NCBI RefSeq assembly: GCF_016765585.1
Contig: NZ_JAESWC010000002.1
Location: 1 to 64,000 of the forward strand
Origin: Clostridium rhizosphaerae
Lineage (GTDB): Bacteria > Bacillota > Clostridia > Clostridiales > Clostridiaceae
Direction of reading: 5' to 3'
DNA: 64,000 bases
In this document: in pieces, positions 1 through 9,482 of the stretch
Numbering within the stretch: the stretch's first letter is position 1
How the letters are laid out: the number at the start of each line of letters is the position of its first letter
Translations under genes and position numbers: made by a program
The notes under the pieces: model-generated
What the model saw: only the letters and a program-made list of their open reading frames with translations
The model's database searches: none
Told to the model about the DNA's origin: nothing

Positions 1-61
1 TAAGTCCCAACAAAAAATACGATTTTCACCCAGTTTGATGGATATAGTATCTAAAATAAAG

Positions 62-103
62 ATAGGTTTATACCCCAATTGAAGTAATTGGTTATAAACC
101 TAT
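62..103. terminator. Inverted repeat, probable terminator of an upstream gene
   Basis: An 11-bp perfect inverted repeat (62-72 with 93-103) encloses a second pair, CAATT and AATTG. No long T-run follows. It probably ends a gene outside the window, or is part of the flank of the adjacent repeat site. Confidence 0.45.
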
Positions 104-105
104 TA

Positions 106-218
106 TACGAACAAAAAATTTCCGTACAGCTTGGCTTGAAAAGATAGCCAAGCTACACCTGCGTCACTAAGCCAAGTCTGGCTAAGTGTCTCGGCGTCTT
201 GAACAAGTAACGTTATAC
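106..218 (+). repeat. attC-like recombination site 1 (113 bp)
   Basis: The site ends in GTTATAC (212-218) and starts with a diverged ACGAAC box (107-112). It contains a 9-bp stem (128-136 with 146-154), a second stem with one mismatch (165-173 with 180-188), and a CCG/CGG pair outside them. It is closely similar to the sites at 15,968 and 20,465, including length. I read it as an integron-type attC. The first box is weaker than in the other copies. Confidence 0.65.
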
Positions 219-326
219 GTAACTTTGAAGAGAGTGAGTAATTACACGAAGAATTAAGATAGGATTTTGTGAAAAGCAATTGTAAGAAAGATGGACCGAA
301 GTGTAAAGAAGGAGGATAACAGAAGA

Positions 327-671
327 ATGAAATTTAAATATGGAAGTTTTTCATGTGATGTTGATATATTTTACAGAGACAATGATATTATGGTGAGATT
401 TTATGATAGCTCTAGAGAACAAGAAGAAGATCAAATAGTTAATCTTGTCATAGTCGACCCGGGGTATGGTTATCTTCTTCTGAAGATTAAAGGGGATTCA
501 GGATTATTAAGTGGCTTCTTAGATGAGAATGTATTTTCCACAGATGAGTTAGTAAACGCAGCAATTGATTTTTTAGAAAGTCTATCACTAACAGCAAAAC
601 ACGTCTGCATACCCCATCATGTAGACCGCGTAAAGCTAACAAGTTTTGTTGAATACAATGGAGAGTATTAG
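327..671 (+). CDS. Hypothetical 114-residue cytoplasmic protein, likely cassette gene
   Basis: I do not recognise a family. The protein is acidic, has no signal peptide or membrane segment, and alternates short strands with one C-terminal helix (about residues 74-92), so it looks like a small alpha/beta domain. The start is ATG at 327, which has AGGAGG eleven bases upstream; an in-frame ATG at 291 lacks such a site. The gene sits alone between attC-like site 1 and a broken copy of the same repeat, as a cassette gene would. It ends in TAG followed at once by TAA. Confidence 0.6.
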   Translation: MKFKYGSFSCDVDIFYRDNDIMVRFYDSSREQEEDQIVNLVIVDPGYGYLLLKIKGDSGLLSGFLDENVFSTDELVNAAIDFLESLSLTAKHVCIPHHVDRVKLTSFVEYNGEY

Positions 672-710
672 TAACCTGAAAGTAATGAGATTTTGTAGTT
701 CCTGAATAAT

Positions 711-851
711 GTAAGTGGAAACGATATAATTGAGCAAATTGGATGCCATATGATTTATTCGTTAAAGGATAGGAATATATATGCATTTGAGGGGGAGTTA
801 CAAGAGCTCTCTAAGCTTCTCGGCGTCTGGAGTACGAGACTTTATTTGTAA
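711..851 (+). pseudogene. Possible remnant of a second cassette reading frame
   Basis: In the same frame as the preceding gene, but after several stops, about 46 codons read without interruption and look protein-like (for example YSLKDRNIYAFEGELQEL). No start codon or ribosome binding site supports it. The frame runs into the half-site at 811-867 and stops there. It may be the end of a decayed gene or of an originally longer upstream gene. Confidence 0.25.
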
Positions 852-867
852 TTTTGATGAAGCAAAG
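811..867 (+). repeat. attC-like half site (3' half only)
   Basis: CTCGGCGTC (818-826) and the following bases match the 3' half of the complete sites. The terminal box reads CTTTATTT instead of GTTATTT. The 26 bases at 842-867 are identical to those following the terminal G of the site at 15,232-15,364. No 5' half can be found upstream, so this is a degenerate or recombined copy. Confidence 0.5.
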
Positions 868-1090
868 ATGTAATTGAAGGTTTTTTAATTTATTTAATAA
901 GATATAATAGCAAAGAAATGTGAGATACAGATTATTTATATATTCAGCGTCTTAGCGGTATAAAATAGACTTGAATACTATCAATGTTTTTATTCGCAAT
1001 GAAGTATAAAATATCTCGGCATAATTTTGCTTGGGTGAAGTATATGAATTAAATAAAGCTATAACGTAAAAGCAAGAAAGGGAATGTATT

Positions 1091-1855
1091 ATGATTACTA
1101 TTTATGATTGGTTTGGCTATGAATTGCCAATAAAGGAACGTTATCGGCTGATAAAAGAAGCAGGGTTTGATGGTGTTTTATTATGGTGGAGTGAATACTT
1201 AGGTCGTAACGATTATCGAAGCGGTCCACAAATTGTTCTGGAAGCGGGTCTTGTTATAGAAAATATCCACACACCATTTCAAGTCCAAGATAACATCTGG
1301 CTTGATAATCTGGATGGTGAAGCCTCAATAGATTGCTATTTGCAATGCGTCAAGGATTGTGCGGAATTTGAGATTCCGACCATGGTGGTGCATCTGCCGG
1401 ATGATGACAAGCCGTATAATGCATTGGGACTGAATAGAATTATGAAAATTACTGAAAAAGCTGAACAGCTTGGCGTCAATGTTGCGATGGAGAATTTACG
1501 GAACTTTACCAATTTATCATATGTGTTGGAGCAAGTGAATTCCCAGCGCATAGGATTATGTTATGATTGCTGCCATCACTACCATTATTATCCGAATTGT
1601 GACTTATTATCCATGTACGGTTCCCGTTTGATGGGATTACATTTACATGATTATAACGGAAATACCATACATCGATTGCCCTTTGACGGTACAATTGATT
1701 GGTCTGTAGCCATGAAAAAAATTGCTGCAACTGATTACTCAGGGCCGACTTCAATAGAGGCCATGAATTGGGGTTATAAGGATTTATCGATAGAGGAATT
1801 TTTAAGAAAAGCGTATGCGCAAGCAAAAAAGTTGGAAACATTAAAACAACTATAA
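1091..1855 (+). CDS. Sugar phosphate isomerase/epimerase-like TIM-barrel protein
   Basis: A 254-residue protein of the xylose isomerase-like TIM barrel / AP endonuclease 2 superfamily. Motifs spaced as in that fold are visible: HTPF near residue 61, VVHLPDD near 99, AMENL near 136, CYDCCHH near 157, LHLHDYNG near 185 and SIEAM near 222. These supply the usual metal-binding Glu, Asp and His residues. Members isomerise or epimerise sugars or cut abasic DNA; the substrate here cannot be told. The start has GAAAGGGAATG upstream. It is followed by a 3' half of the attC-like repeat, so it is probably a cassette gene. Confidence 0.75.
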   Translation: MITIYDWFGYELPIKERYRLIKEAGFDGVLLWWSEYLGRNDYRSGPQIVLEAGLVIENIHTPFQVQDNIWLDNLDGEASIDCYLQCVKDCAEFEIPTMVVHLPDDDKPYNALGLNRIMKITEKAEQLGVNVAMENLRNFTNLSYVLEQVNSQRIGLCYDCCHHYHYYPNCDLLSMYGSRLMGLHLHDYNGNTIHRLPFDGTIDWSVAMKKIAATDYSGPTSIEAMNWGYKDLSIEEFLRKAYAQAKKLETLKQL

Positions 1856-1910
1856 TCCATGATAACGGAAATAATCTGCAACAATCTTTTATATATACAG
1901 GATACCGTAA

Positions 1911-1950
1911 TTGGTGGCTTTCTCGGTGTAGGGAATTAGTAACGTTAGAT
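1911..1950 (+). repeat. attC-like half site ending in GTTAGAT
   Basis: CTCGGTGT followed by GGGAATTAG and GTTAGAT (1944-1950) matches the 3' end of the site at 15,968-16,080, and the next bases (GAAAT) also agree. The terminal box fits GTTRRRY exactly. The 5' half is missing or too diverged to see. Confidence 0.55.
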
Positions 1951-2092
1951 GAAATTCTTTTTAAATTAATTACTTTGGATAAGATGAACCGTATAATAAA
2001 TAGCTTTGCTTTATTCTATAAATATGAGACAATTTTCATATTATTATTTGAATTATATGACACAAAAAATTTATGAACTTTTGGGGGATAAA

Positions 2093-2917
2093 ATGAGGTA
2101 TATAGAGGATAAAAATTTTAAATATAAAGATGAACTTATAAAAGAATTAAGAGCATACAATTTAAAACATACTGGTGAAAAAGATTCATCAAGTGAATAT
2201 TTTTATGCTATAGATGGTGAAAAACTGGTTGGAAGTGTATATACAAATTACTCTTGGGATTGGGTAAGTATTGGTAGTATGTTTTATGAGAATATTGATG
2301 TTTTGAAAAAGTTGATTTCAGAAGTTAGTCATTATTATAAAAATAAAGCAATAGGCATGAAATTATATACAGAAGTTGAATCTAGAGTAGAAGATTTCAA
2401 GGCTATTAGTTTTGATATTGGAGGAATTACTGAAAGAACACCAAGAACAAGTAGATGTTTCTATTTGAAGAGTATTGATTTTGATATAAAAAGTAATTCT
2501 CAGACAGAAGTTATAGTTGTGACTGAAAAAATAGATAAATATAATTCTATTTTATTAAATCAAATAGAGAAATTTAATAGGGACAATAATATTTATCCAA
2601 TGGAAGAAAGAAACATAATGTTTGTTGCATTAGATTATGATAAATTTGTTGGAGGAGTTCATGGGAGCATTACTGAAGATTCAATGTATATAGGTTGGCT
2701 TGTAGTTGATGAAGAGTATAAAGGAAATGGAATCGGTAAAAATCTTATGTGTAAAATAGAGGAAAAAGCAAAAGAGCTAAATGTCTATAGCATTAATTTA
2801 GGTACAGTAGAGTTTCAAGCAGAAAAATTCTATGAAAAATTAGGATACAAGATAGTTTTTGTAAAAGAAAATGATCCAAGAGGCTATAAATCATATAGTA
2901 TGGTAAAAAAAATATAA
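2093..2917 (+). CDS. GNAT family N-acetyltransferase with N-terminal extension
   Basis: A 274-residue protein whose C-terminal half (about 160-274) is a GNAT fold: strands, then VDEEYKGNGIGKNL as the acetyl-CoA pyrophosphate loop (R/Q-x-x-G-x-G/A type), then the FYEKLGYK motif that ends the domain. The N-terminal half resembles a degenerate second GNAT domain lacking the loop. ATG at 2093 is chosen because GGGGGAT lies just upstream; an ATG at 2006 in frame has no binding site. The substrate is unknown. A complete attC-like site follows 66 bp downstream, so this is a likely cassette gene. Confidence 0.75.
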   Translation: MRYIEDKNFKYKDELIKELRAYNLKHTGEKDSSSEYFYAIDGEKLVGSVYTNYSWDWVSIGSMFYENIDVLKKLISEVSHYYKNKAIGMKLYTEVESRVEDFKAISFDIGGITERTPRTSRCFYLKSIDFDIKSNSQTEVIVVTEKIDKYNSILLNQIEKFNRDNNIYPMEERNIMFVALDYDKFVGGVHGSITEDSMYIGWLVVDEEYKGNGIGKNLMCKIEEKAKELNVYSINLGTVEFQAEKFYEKLGYKIVFVKENDPRGYKSYSMVKKI

Positions 2918-2983
2918 TTGCTTTAGAAATTAATGATGGTTAAGTATACTGGGGTATTCCTTCAGAGTAACTGAAAGAACTTC

Positions 2984-3090
2984 ATCTAACATAAGATTAG
3001 CGGACATCTTTCCGCCGGGTGCTGAGCATCGCATCCGAAGAAGAGCTCTGCAGGTCCAGTCAAAGACATCGCTAATCAGAAACGTTATAC
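2984..3090 (+). repeat. attC-like recombination site (107 bp)
   Basis: It starts ATCTAAC (2984-2990, exact RYYYAAC) and ends GTTATAC (3084-3090). An 8-bp stem GATTAGCG / CGCTAATC (2995-3002 with 3070-3077) closes the interior, and a CGGA/TCCG hairpin lies within. The interior differs in sequence from most other copies while the ends and the following 80 bp match the site at 19,416-19,593. That combination is expected of attC sites. Confidence 0.7.
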
Positions 3091-3680
3091 GCAACTTTGC
3101 TGATAGAATGCAATTAGTAGGAGTTTTTTTGATTTAAGTTTATTGATGGAGAACTGTAGATTATAACGAGCAAAATGTCTATTATATACTGTTAACATAA
3201 TGCATAATCTACAGGAGAATAAGTTAAAGTTGAATTTCTAAAAATCAGAAATGGTTATTTACACTAAATAGTAATAGTGGTAATATATACATGTAATGGT
3301 TTGATTATGAAGGGTGGAATGTCGTTCGGCAAGTTTAGTGCAATATAATCATAATGCATAAGCGTGCACGGAGAAGTAAGATAAAATCATAATTTAATAT
3401 TTTGGCGAAGCTGTTTTTGTTAAGACGGTTTTTGTGTGTTGCCAATTTATTAGTTTTGATTTTATGGTTACTCTCCATACGTATTTTACTATTTTCTTTT
3501 GAATGTAAAGTCGTAGAGTAAATCTACGGCTTTTTTATTTTGCGTTAATCATACCATTACATAATTTATTAAATAAAGAAAGGATGCATTATATGATATT
3601 GGATTTGATTAAAAAACGAAGATGAAAACAGTTTTAAATTACAATTTAAAGCAACTAAATTTGTATAAGGAGATGCGACT
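3091..3680. other. Cassette leader and decayed intergenic DNA
   Basis: The first 80 bp are close to the leader following the site at 19,416-19,593. The rest is AT-rich with no convincing reading frame. A terminator-like hairpin lies at 3,510-3,537. The stretch may hold a lost gene. Confidence 0.4.
3510..3537 (+). terminator. Rho-independent terminator
   Basis: An 8-bp stem GTCGTAGA / TCTACGGC (one G-T pair) is followed by six T. No intact gene precedes it, which suggests a decayed gene upstream. Confidence 0.6.
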
Positions 3681-4511
3681 ATGTTTAATGAACTTAAAAA
3701 ATATATAACCAAACCTAAATTATATGATCCAAGCACAAATAAATTTTGGGATGATGAACATATTTCTAAAGGTATGTTAGCTGCTCATCTAAATCCCAAT
3801 TGGGATGCCGCAACTCGCAAACCTGAATTTCTTGATAAATCAGTAAAGTGGATTTCAGAAATTGCACCATCGTCTCAATATAAGCTATTATTGGATTTAG
3901 GCTGCGGCCCTGGATTATATGCAGAGCGATTTTGTAGTGCTGGATATTCTGTTAAAGGAGTGGATTTTTCTAAACGCTCCATTGCGTATGCAAAGGAACA
4001 AACATTACTTAATAAAAGCAATATCGAGTACCATTACCAAAACTACTTGACAATTGATTATAATGAACAGTTCGATGTAATAACATTAATATATTGTGAT
4101 TATGCAGCGTTATCAATTACGGATAGGCTTATTTTATTGAGAAAAGTATATCAAGCATTAAAGCCGAACGGTAAATTTATTTTTGATGTATTTACACCTC
4201 TTATGAGGAAAGGTGAAAATCGTTCATGGAAATACTATGAAAAGGGTGGGTTTTTTAGTGAAAAGCCACATGTCTGCTTAGACTCTGTTTATCAATATGA
4301 TGATGAAGATAGTACAGAATTAAGGCAGTCTATTGTGCTAACCGAAGAAACTGTAAATTGCTATAATATATGGGACCATTTTTTTACTGAGGAAGCACTG
4401 TTATCAGAAATTCAAACCGCTGGCTTCAATGCATTTGAATTTTATGGCGATATTGCGGGGAAGGAATTTTCAGATACAGGAGAAACTATTTGTGGCGTTT
4501 TTACAAAGTAG
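3681..4511 (+). CDS. Class I SAM-dependent methyltransferase
   Basis: A 276-residue protein with a Rossmann-type methyltransferase domain from about residue 60. Motif I is DLGCGPGLYAERF (near residue 73), followed by an acidic end of strand 2 (VKGVDFS), motif II (DVITLIYCDY) and the post-motif LKPNGKFIFDVF. A C-terminal cap follows. The family methylates small molecules or proteins; the acceptor cannot be inferred. AAGGAG lies just before the ATG. It lies in the cassette region on the same strand, but no clear attC-like site follows it. Confidence 0.8.
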   Translation: MFNELKKYITKPKLYDPSTNKFWDDEHISKGMLAAHLNPNWDAATRKPEFLDKSVKWISEIAPSSQYKLLLDLGCGPGLYAERFCSAGYSVKGVDFSKRSIAYAKEQTLLNKSNIEYHYQNYLTIDYNEQFDVITLIYCDYAALSITDRLILLRKVYQALKPNGKFIFDVFTPLMRKGENRSWKYYEKGGFFSEKPHVCLDSVYQYDDEDSTELRQSIVLTEETVNCYNIWDHFFTEEALLSEIQTAGFNAFEFYGDIAGKEFSDTGETICGVFTK

Positions 4512-5012
4512 AAGCTTCTGATAGTTAAGTATAATCTGTACTTGAGTTATAACTTAATCTTTTAAACAAAAAATAGCACTTGGTAATGATACGGTGAAAG
4601 CAGTCCGGAAGCAAGACGTATCAATGCTTCTGGTCTGTTTGATAATACTTGAAAAATAAATTAACAAATTGACAGGATGGCACTCAGTAATATGCCATTA
4701 GCTTTTCTTTCTTCGATTTAGAATAAACAAAATCATAGAACCTATATGTTCGGTTTATGATATTTAACTTTCTTCTTTAATTTAAGTGTTTTACTTTGCA
4801 GACGATACATTATATGGAATATCGGTTTTTGAGGATTTTCCTAAAATTGTTGGAGCATAAGAATAAAAATAAGTAGATGAGAAAGCTGCTCAGAGGTATA
4901 CCAATGCCACTTAGCAGCTTTTTATTTTTGGTGCGTCCAGTGAAGCTGGAGTACGCGCAATGTGTTTTTATGTTCTCAAAAAATTACAATAGCTCCTCTA
5001 ATGCGAAAACTG
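4512..5012. other. Intergenic region with one terminator
   Basis: AT-rich and without a credible gene. It contains small inverted repeats (TGATACG at 4,588 with CGTATCA at 4,617) and the terminator listed separately. A short frame ending near 4,859 reads like a gene end but has no start. Confidence 0.4.
4882..4926. terminator. Terminator hairpin, possibly bidirectional
   Basis: Perfect 9-bp stem AAAGCTGCT / AGCAGCTTT (4882-4890 with 4913-4921) followed by a T-rich run. It lies beyond the stop of the minus-strand acetyltransferase at 5,013 and can serve both directions. Confidence 0.6.
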
Positions 5013-6317
5013 CTATAGTTCCCTGTAATGGCTGTGAATAAAGCCTATTTCTTTGTATAAATCCAGTGCTGATTCTTCTGAATTTATAAAGGACAAATAC
5101 ATATTATACTCTTCTACCTTCTTTAATGCTTTAGCCAAGGTTGCTCTAAGAATTTTATCCTTATCAGCGTTTGCAGCTACAGAACTCATATATATGCCGC
5201 TAAGATCATCGAATAACCTTAAAAAGGCTATAGTAGAAATAGGCTTTCCATCAATAGTTCCTAAAATCAGCTTAAATTCATATTCTTTATCTGTTATAAT
5301 GCTTAAGGTCTTTTCAATGAAATCTCTTTTTTTGTCACTGTTGATGTGTAGCCCTTCTGCGAGAGTGGTACACCAAATAAGCTTTCTTTCAATAGTTTCA
5401 GCAACTTCAATTTGGAAGTTTTCTGGAATTGGCATTGAATCATTTGCCCTACCGTTAATAATATACATGCAATCCAGCTTACTTGCGTTGGTTGACAACT
5501 GTTCCTTTACTGTTTCAATTGCCTTTTCAAATTTATTATCACAGTCATCATGCCAGTCAATTAGTTCTTTAGGAGTTCCTGAAATAATTCCAAACCAGTC
5601 AGTGAAAACACCTTCATGCACAAACCCGCATTTTTTTGCAAGTCCTGGTGACATATTATTTCCATCAACTATTGTAAGGAATGGTACACGGCCTGATTTT
5701 AATATCTTGTTTGCAAGGTCAAGGGTAACGTCTTCTGCATATCCTCTTCCCCTATATTCCTCCTTAGTATACATAATACCCATTGAGTTATCGTTATGTA
5801 TAAGCACCCAGGAGGCAATATCACCGTCAACATATATTGCAGAAGAGGGTCTGTTCTCTATATCATCCCTTATTTTGTCAAGGCTTATCTCGTCTTTGTA
5901 AGTGTAGTAATGGTTTATAATTTCTGCATCCTTTATATCAATTGGTTTTACAGGATTTTTTATTCTGCTTAAATCAACTTCTTTTACAGGAAGATAATAA
6001 AGTGCGTTTAAGCTTTCCCAATTTACGATAAACCTGCTTCTTATTTTTTCTGCTATAGGCCTATAGACTGCCCTGAATCCATAGAAACCATCCTTATACA
6101 AGGTATCAAGAACTTCATTAAGAAAGGCATCATTCTCAGTGTATAAGCTGCTGAAATAGTCTTTTCTTGCTACCACTCCTGTAGGATAAGCTTCATTATC
6201 AACATATATCTCTGCATCAGGTACATTTTCTAAGAAACCAATTAAGTTAAGATTAATAAGCCTATTCTTATTTAAAAAATCATATATTGGTTTGCTAAGG
6301 CTTGTTTTAATTATCAT
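5013..6317 (-). CDS. Two-domain GNAT acetyltransferase
   Basis: A 434-residue protein with two GNAT-like halves. The first (about 120-265) has TKEEYRGRGYAEDV as an acetyl-CoA loop and KKCGFVHEG as the closing strand. The second (about 300-434) retains the fold outline and ends in LYKEIGF, but its acyl-CoA loop (VAANADKDKILRATL) is diverged. Such tandem proteins often keep one active and one structural domain. It is the only minus-strand gene in the first 21 kb and does not carry an attC-like site, so it probably belongs to the host chromosome and not to the cassette array. The substrate is unknown. Confidence 0.75.
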   Translation of the reverse strand: MIIKTSLSKPIYDFLNKNRLINLNLIGFLENVPDAEIYVDNEAYPTGVVARKDYFSSLYTENDAFLNEVLDTLYKDGFYGFRAVYRPIAEKIRSRFIVNWESLNALYYLPVKEVDLSRIKNPVKPIDIKDAEIINHYYTYKDEISLDKIRDDIENRPSSAIYVDGDIASWVLIHNDNSMGIMYTKEEYRGRGYAEDVTLDLANKILKSGRVPFLTIVDGNNMSPGLAKKCGFVHEGVFTDWFGIISGTPKELIDWHDDCDNKFEKAIETVKEQLSTNASKLDCMYIINGRANDSMPIPENFQIEVAETIERKLIWCTTLAEGLHINSDKKRDFIEKTLSIITDKEYEFKLILGTIDGKPISTIAFLRLFDDLSGIYMSSVAANADKDKILRATLAKALKKVEEYNMYLSFINSEESALDLYKEIGFIHSHYREL

Positions 6318-6767
6318 ATATTTTCTCCTCCCATACCGAAGCTGGTGCTAATGTAAATTGCCTAAAGTTTTATATGCTTAATTCTACCATTTGTGGTACA
6401 TGTTTCAAAGTAGTATTTTTTTATAGCCAACAATAACTAAGGTATGAATTAGAATAAATGTTATTGAGGGAGAGCTATGTTTACAATTAGCTGTAATACA
6501 ACCAGCGTCAATAGGCTGCAAACATTATCACTCCTATAATTATTGCATAAACATTATGAGGCAATTATAATTAACATATTGATATAGGTAAAATTAATCT
6601 TTAAATTCTATATCTAGATATTAACTGCTTTCACAGTTTTGCTTATTATACATTTAAAATTATCTGAAGAGAAGAGTAGAAAAATTAATATTGCAGGTTG
6701 AATGTATAAACATTGATGTATAGTTTGGATTTTTTTAAGTATATAGGAATTCAATTTGGGGTGGCTT
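6318..6767. other. AT-rich divergent intergenic region
   Basis: 450 bp between divergent genes. It must hold promoters for both, but I see no clear -35/-10 pair, operator or small gene. Confidence 0.4.
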
Positions 6768-9473
6768 ATGATAAATATTAAAGAGAAGAAAGTAAGGCTG
6801 AGGCATGAGATATTATCTCAGGACTTGTATAAAACATTAGTTGCAGTTAGTTTAGGGTTACTGGGCTTTGGTGGAACATTTTTTACTTTGAAAATTAATG
6901 TGGGAATAATTAGGTTAGACTTTCTTTGGAGTTTGACGTTTCCCATGCTTGTTACTCAGGCATGGGGAAGAAAATATGGATTGGTTAGTTTATTTTTTGG
7001 GCTATGTGCATTTTATCCCTTCTATCTTTGGTTGAATGAAGGGTGGGGATGTGTTGTTGGTTTTTGTAACATGGTTGTTTGGTTTACATTACATGGGTAT
7101 GGCGCAGAGAAAAGGAAGCAATCAAAAAAGTGTATTTATAATATTTTTTTCATTGAGATATTTTGTTTGCTAATAGCATCTGTATTTTTCTTTTTTTTAT
7201 TTCCATTGTTAGTAAAATATAATTCATATTTTTTGTATAAATATACTATTACTGCGATTAGCATAGGGATTCTGCGTTTATGCTTAATAAAAGTTATAGT
7301 CCAAAACTTTTTTATCCTCATAGTATGCGATGTGATGCTATTATTGCCAAATATGAAAAAGTTATTTTTATATGATATAGAAAGTAAGTCAATGAACAAT
7401 GGGGCTATTTTGGCGAGAGCTGTAGCTATTTGCATAGGCTTTTGGTTTCTCTCAATATTAATAGAGTATTTATTACCATTAAGAGATAATCCGCTGGTAT
7501 TTTCTCAAATTCTTGATGACAGAGATGTAATATATCTTATTATTCTTATAATGTTTTGTATGGCAACAGCAGGAGTTACTATACGTTATCTTGAAAAAAA
7601 ACAAAAGGCAGAGGAACTTGTTAAAAAAAGTGAGAAAAAATATCATGATATTTTTCAAAATATAATGAATCTTTATTGTGAAACGTTAATTGATGGAACA
7701 ATAGTTGAAATATCTCCTTCTTCCAAAAATATTTTAGGATATGACCGACATGAACTTATAGGAAAAAACATGGGAAATATATACTGTGATCCCGAGTCTA
7801 GGGAAACTGTAATAGAACAATTGTTGAAGGAAAAAAGTATTAATGACCTAGAGTTTGAGGGAAGAAAGAAGGATGGCACATCATGCACTCTCTTGATAAA
7901 TTTTAGATTAGTTAGTACTGAAGATGGAATAATGAAAATTATAAGCGTTGCAAGAGATGTGACTGATTATATGGAAGCTAAGAGAAAACAAGCTGAGGTT
8001 CAAGAAGAATATAAGCTTATTTTTGATAAAATGAGTGATGGAATGATTATTAATGAGTTTATATACGATGAAGCAAATGAACCTGCAGATGCGATAGCAA
8101 TCAAAGCAAATCCCGCAATTGAGAAACATCTTGGATTGAAAGCTGCTGATGCTATTAAGAATACATATGTAAAATCCTTTGGAGTAAACAAATCAGATCT
8201 GAAGAGGCTTAATGATATATTAAAAACTGATATTCCATTGCAATGTGAGGCTTTCAATTCAAAATTTAATCGACATTTATTAGTAAATGCTTTTAAGGTA
8301 AATAATAAACAGGTAGGTATCATGTTTCATGATATCTCTGAGTTAAAGCAGCTAGAAGCAAAGAAGAGAGAAATGACAGAGCATTTGGAAGCAGTTTTTG
8401 AAAGTACTGATGATATGATATATTCAGTAGATAGGAATTATCGTATTTTAAATTTTAATTCATCATTAAATGATTATATGAAACGAAGCTATGACTTAGA
8501 AATCGAGAGTGGTCGGAGTATATCGGAATTTTTGCCAGATGATATTGCACAGGAGTGGAAATTCTATTATGACAAGGCAATGAATAATGGTAGATATAGT
8601 TTTCAGTATCATATAAAATATGAGAAAAGATACACAGAAGTATTCTTGAATCCCATATATCACAACGGAGAAATTTGCGGAACAGCTGTGTTTGTTAAAG
8701 ATATTACTAAAAGGAAAGAAGCTGAACAGCAGCTTATAAAAATTAATCAGGAGTTGGAGCACCTTGTAGAGGAACGTACTGCGAAGCTGCGAAGCACTTT
8801 AACAGAACTGGAAGCCTTCACCTATACAGTTTCACATGATTTGAAATCACCTTTAAGGGCAATTGATGGATATAGTAGGATAATTCTTGAAGATTACGAA
8901 ATAACTCTTGAAAAAGAAGTCGTGGATATGATAACTAATATTACTAAAGTGAGTTGTGATATGATAAGTCTCATAGACAGGGTACTGCAATACTCAACTA
9001 CCTCAAAAACAAGTGTTCAAAAAGAAAGAGTAGATATAGAAGAAATGTTCATAAACGTATTTAATGAATTAAAGACAACCTATGCGGAAAGAAGTATTGA
9101 ATTTGGTATAGAAACAGCAATTCCAATTGTTACAGCAGATCAAATTCTTATTAGGCAGGTAGTTTATAATATACTCAGCAATGCTATAAAATTTACAAAA
9201 AACAAGGAAGTTTCCATTGTCAGCGTTAGCTGTATGCAAAATTATAAAGAATATATCTTCCGGATAGAAGATAATGGGGCTGGTTTTGATATGAAATACT
9301 CCAAGAAGCTTTTTACCATGTTTCAAAGACTCCATAATAAAGAAGAATATGAGGGAAGTGGAATAGGGTTAGCCACTGTATATAAAATAATTCAGAAACA
9401 TGGAGGAAGAACTTGGATGGAAAGTGAGCTAAATAAAGGTACTAAGATATATTTTACGCTTCCTATGGAATAA
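6768..9473 (+). CDS. Membrane PAS-sensor histidine kinase
   Basis: A roughly 900-residue kinase. The N-terminal 285 residues contain about seven to eight hydrophobic segments like a MASE-type sensor. Three PAS-like domains follow (about 290-405, 410-510, 520-650, the first with ILGYDRHELIGK). A HisKA domain has the phospho-acceptor in SHDLKSPLRA (near residue 690), and a HATPase domain has NAIKFTKN, EDNGAGFD and GSGIGLATV. The C-terminal half resembles bacteriophytochrome-type kinases. ATG at 6768 has GGGGTGG before it; a TTG at 6756 is less likely. The gene is followed 9 bp later by a YesN-type regulator, so the two form a two-component system. Confidence 0.88.
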   Translation: MINIKEKKVRLRHEILSQDLYKTLVAVSLGLLGFGGTFFTLKINVGIIRLDFLWSLTFPMLVTQAWGRKYGLVSLFFGLCAFYPFYLWLNEGWGCVVGFCNMVVWFTLHGYGAEKRKQSKKCIYNIFFIEIFCLLIASVFFFFLFPLLVKYNSYFLYKYTITAISIGILRLCLIKVIVQNFFILIVCDVMLLLPNMKKLFLYDIESKSMNNGAILARAVAICIGFWFLSILIEYLLPLRDNPLVFSQILDDRDVIYLIILIMFCMATAGVTIRYLEKKQKAEELVKKSEKKYHDIFQNIMNLYCETLIDGTIVEISPSSKNILGYDRHELIGKNMGNIYCDPESRETVIEQLLKEKSINDLEFEGRKKDGTSCTLLINFRLVSTEDGIMKIISVARDVTDYMEAKRKQAEVQEEYKLIFDKMSDGMIINEFIYDEANEPADAIAIKANPAIEKHLGLKAADAIKNTYVKSFGVNKSDLKRLNDILKTDIPLQCEAFNSKFNRHLLVNAFKVNNKQVGIMFHDISELKQLEAKKREMTEHLEAVFESTDDMIYSVDRNYRILNFNSSLNDYMKRSYDLEIESGRSISEFLPDDIAQEWKFYYDKAMNNGRYSFQYHIKYEKRYTEVFLNPIYHNGEICGTAVFVKDITKRKEAEQQLIKINQELEHLVEERTAKLRSTLTELEAFTYTVSHDLKSPLRAIDGYSRIILEDYEITLEKEVVDMITNITKVSCDMISLIDRVLQYSTTSKTSVQKERVDIEEMFINVFNELKTTYAERSIEFGIETAIPIVTADQILIRQVVYNILSNAIKFTKNKEVSIVSVSCMQNYKEYIFRIEDNGAGFDMKYSKKLFTMFQRLHNKEEYEGSGIGLATVYKIIQKHGGRTWMESELNKGTKIYFTLPME

Positions 9474-9482
9474 GGTGATTAA

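Noticed and set aside
4588-4630. Possible attC-like site after the methyltransferase at 3681-4511
   Set aside because: TGATACG/CGTATCA and GAAGC/GCTTC pairs exist, but they exclude each other and neither end box is present.
5053-5901. Long plus-strand frame of 282 codons opposite the two-domain acetyltransferase
   Set aside because: It is antisense to a clear GNAT gene, and its translation is low-complexity and Ser/Leu-rich, as expected for a shadow frame.
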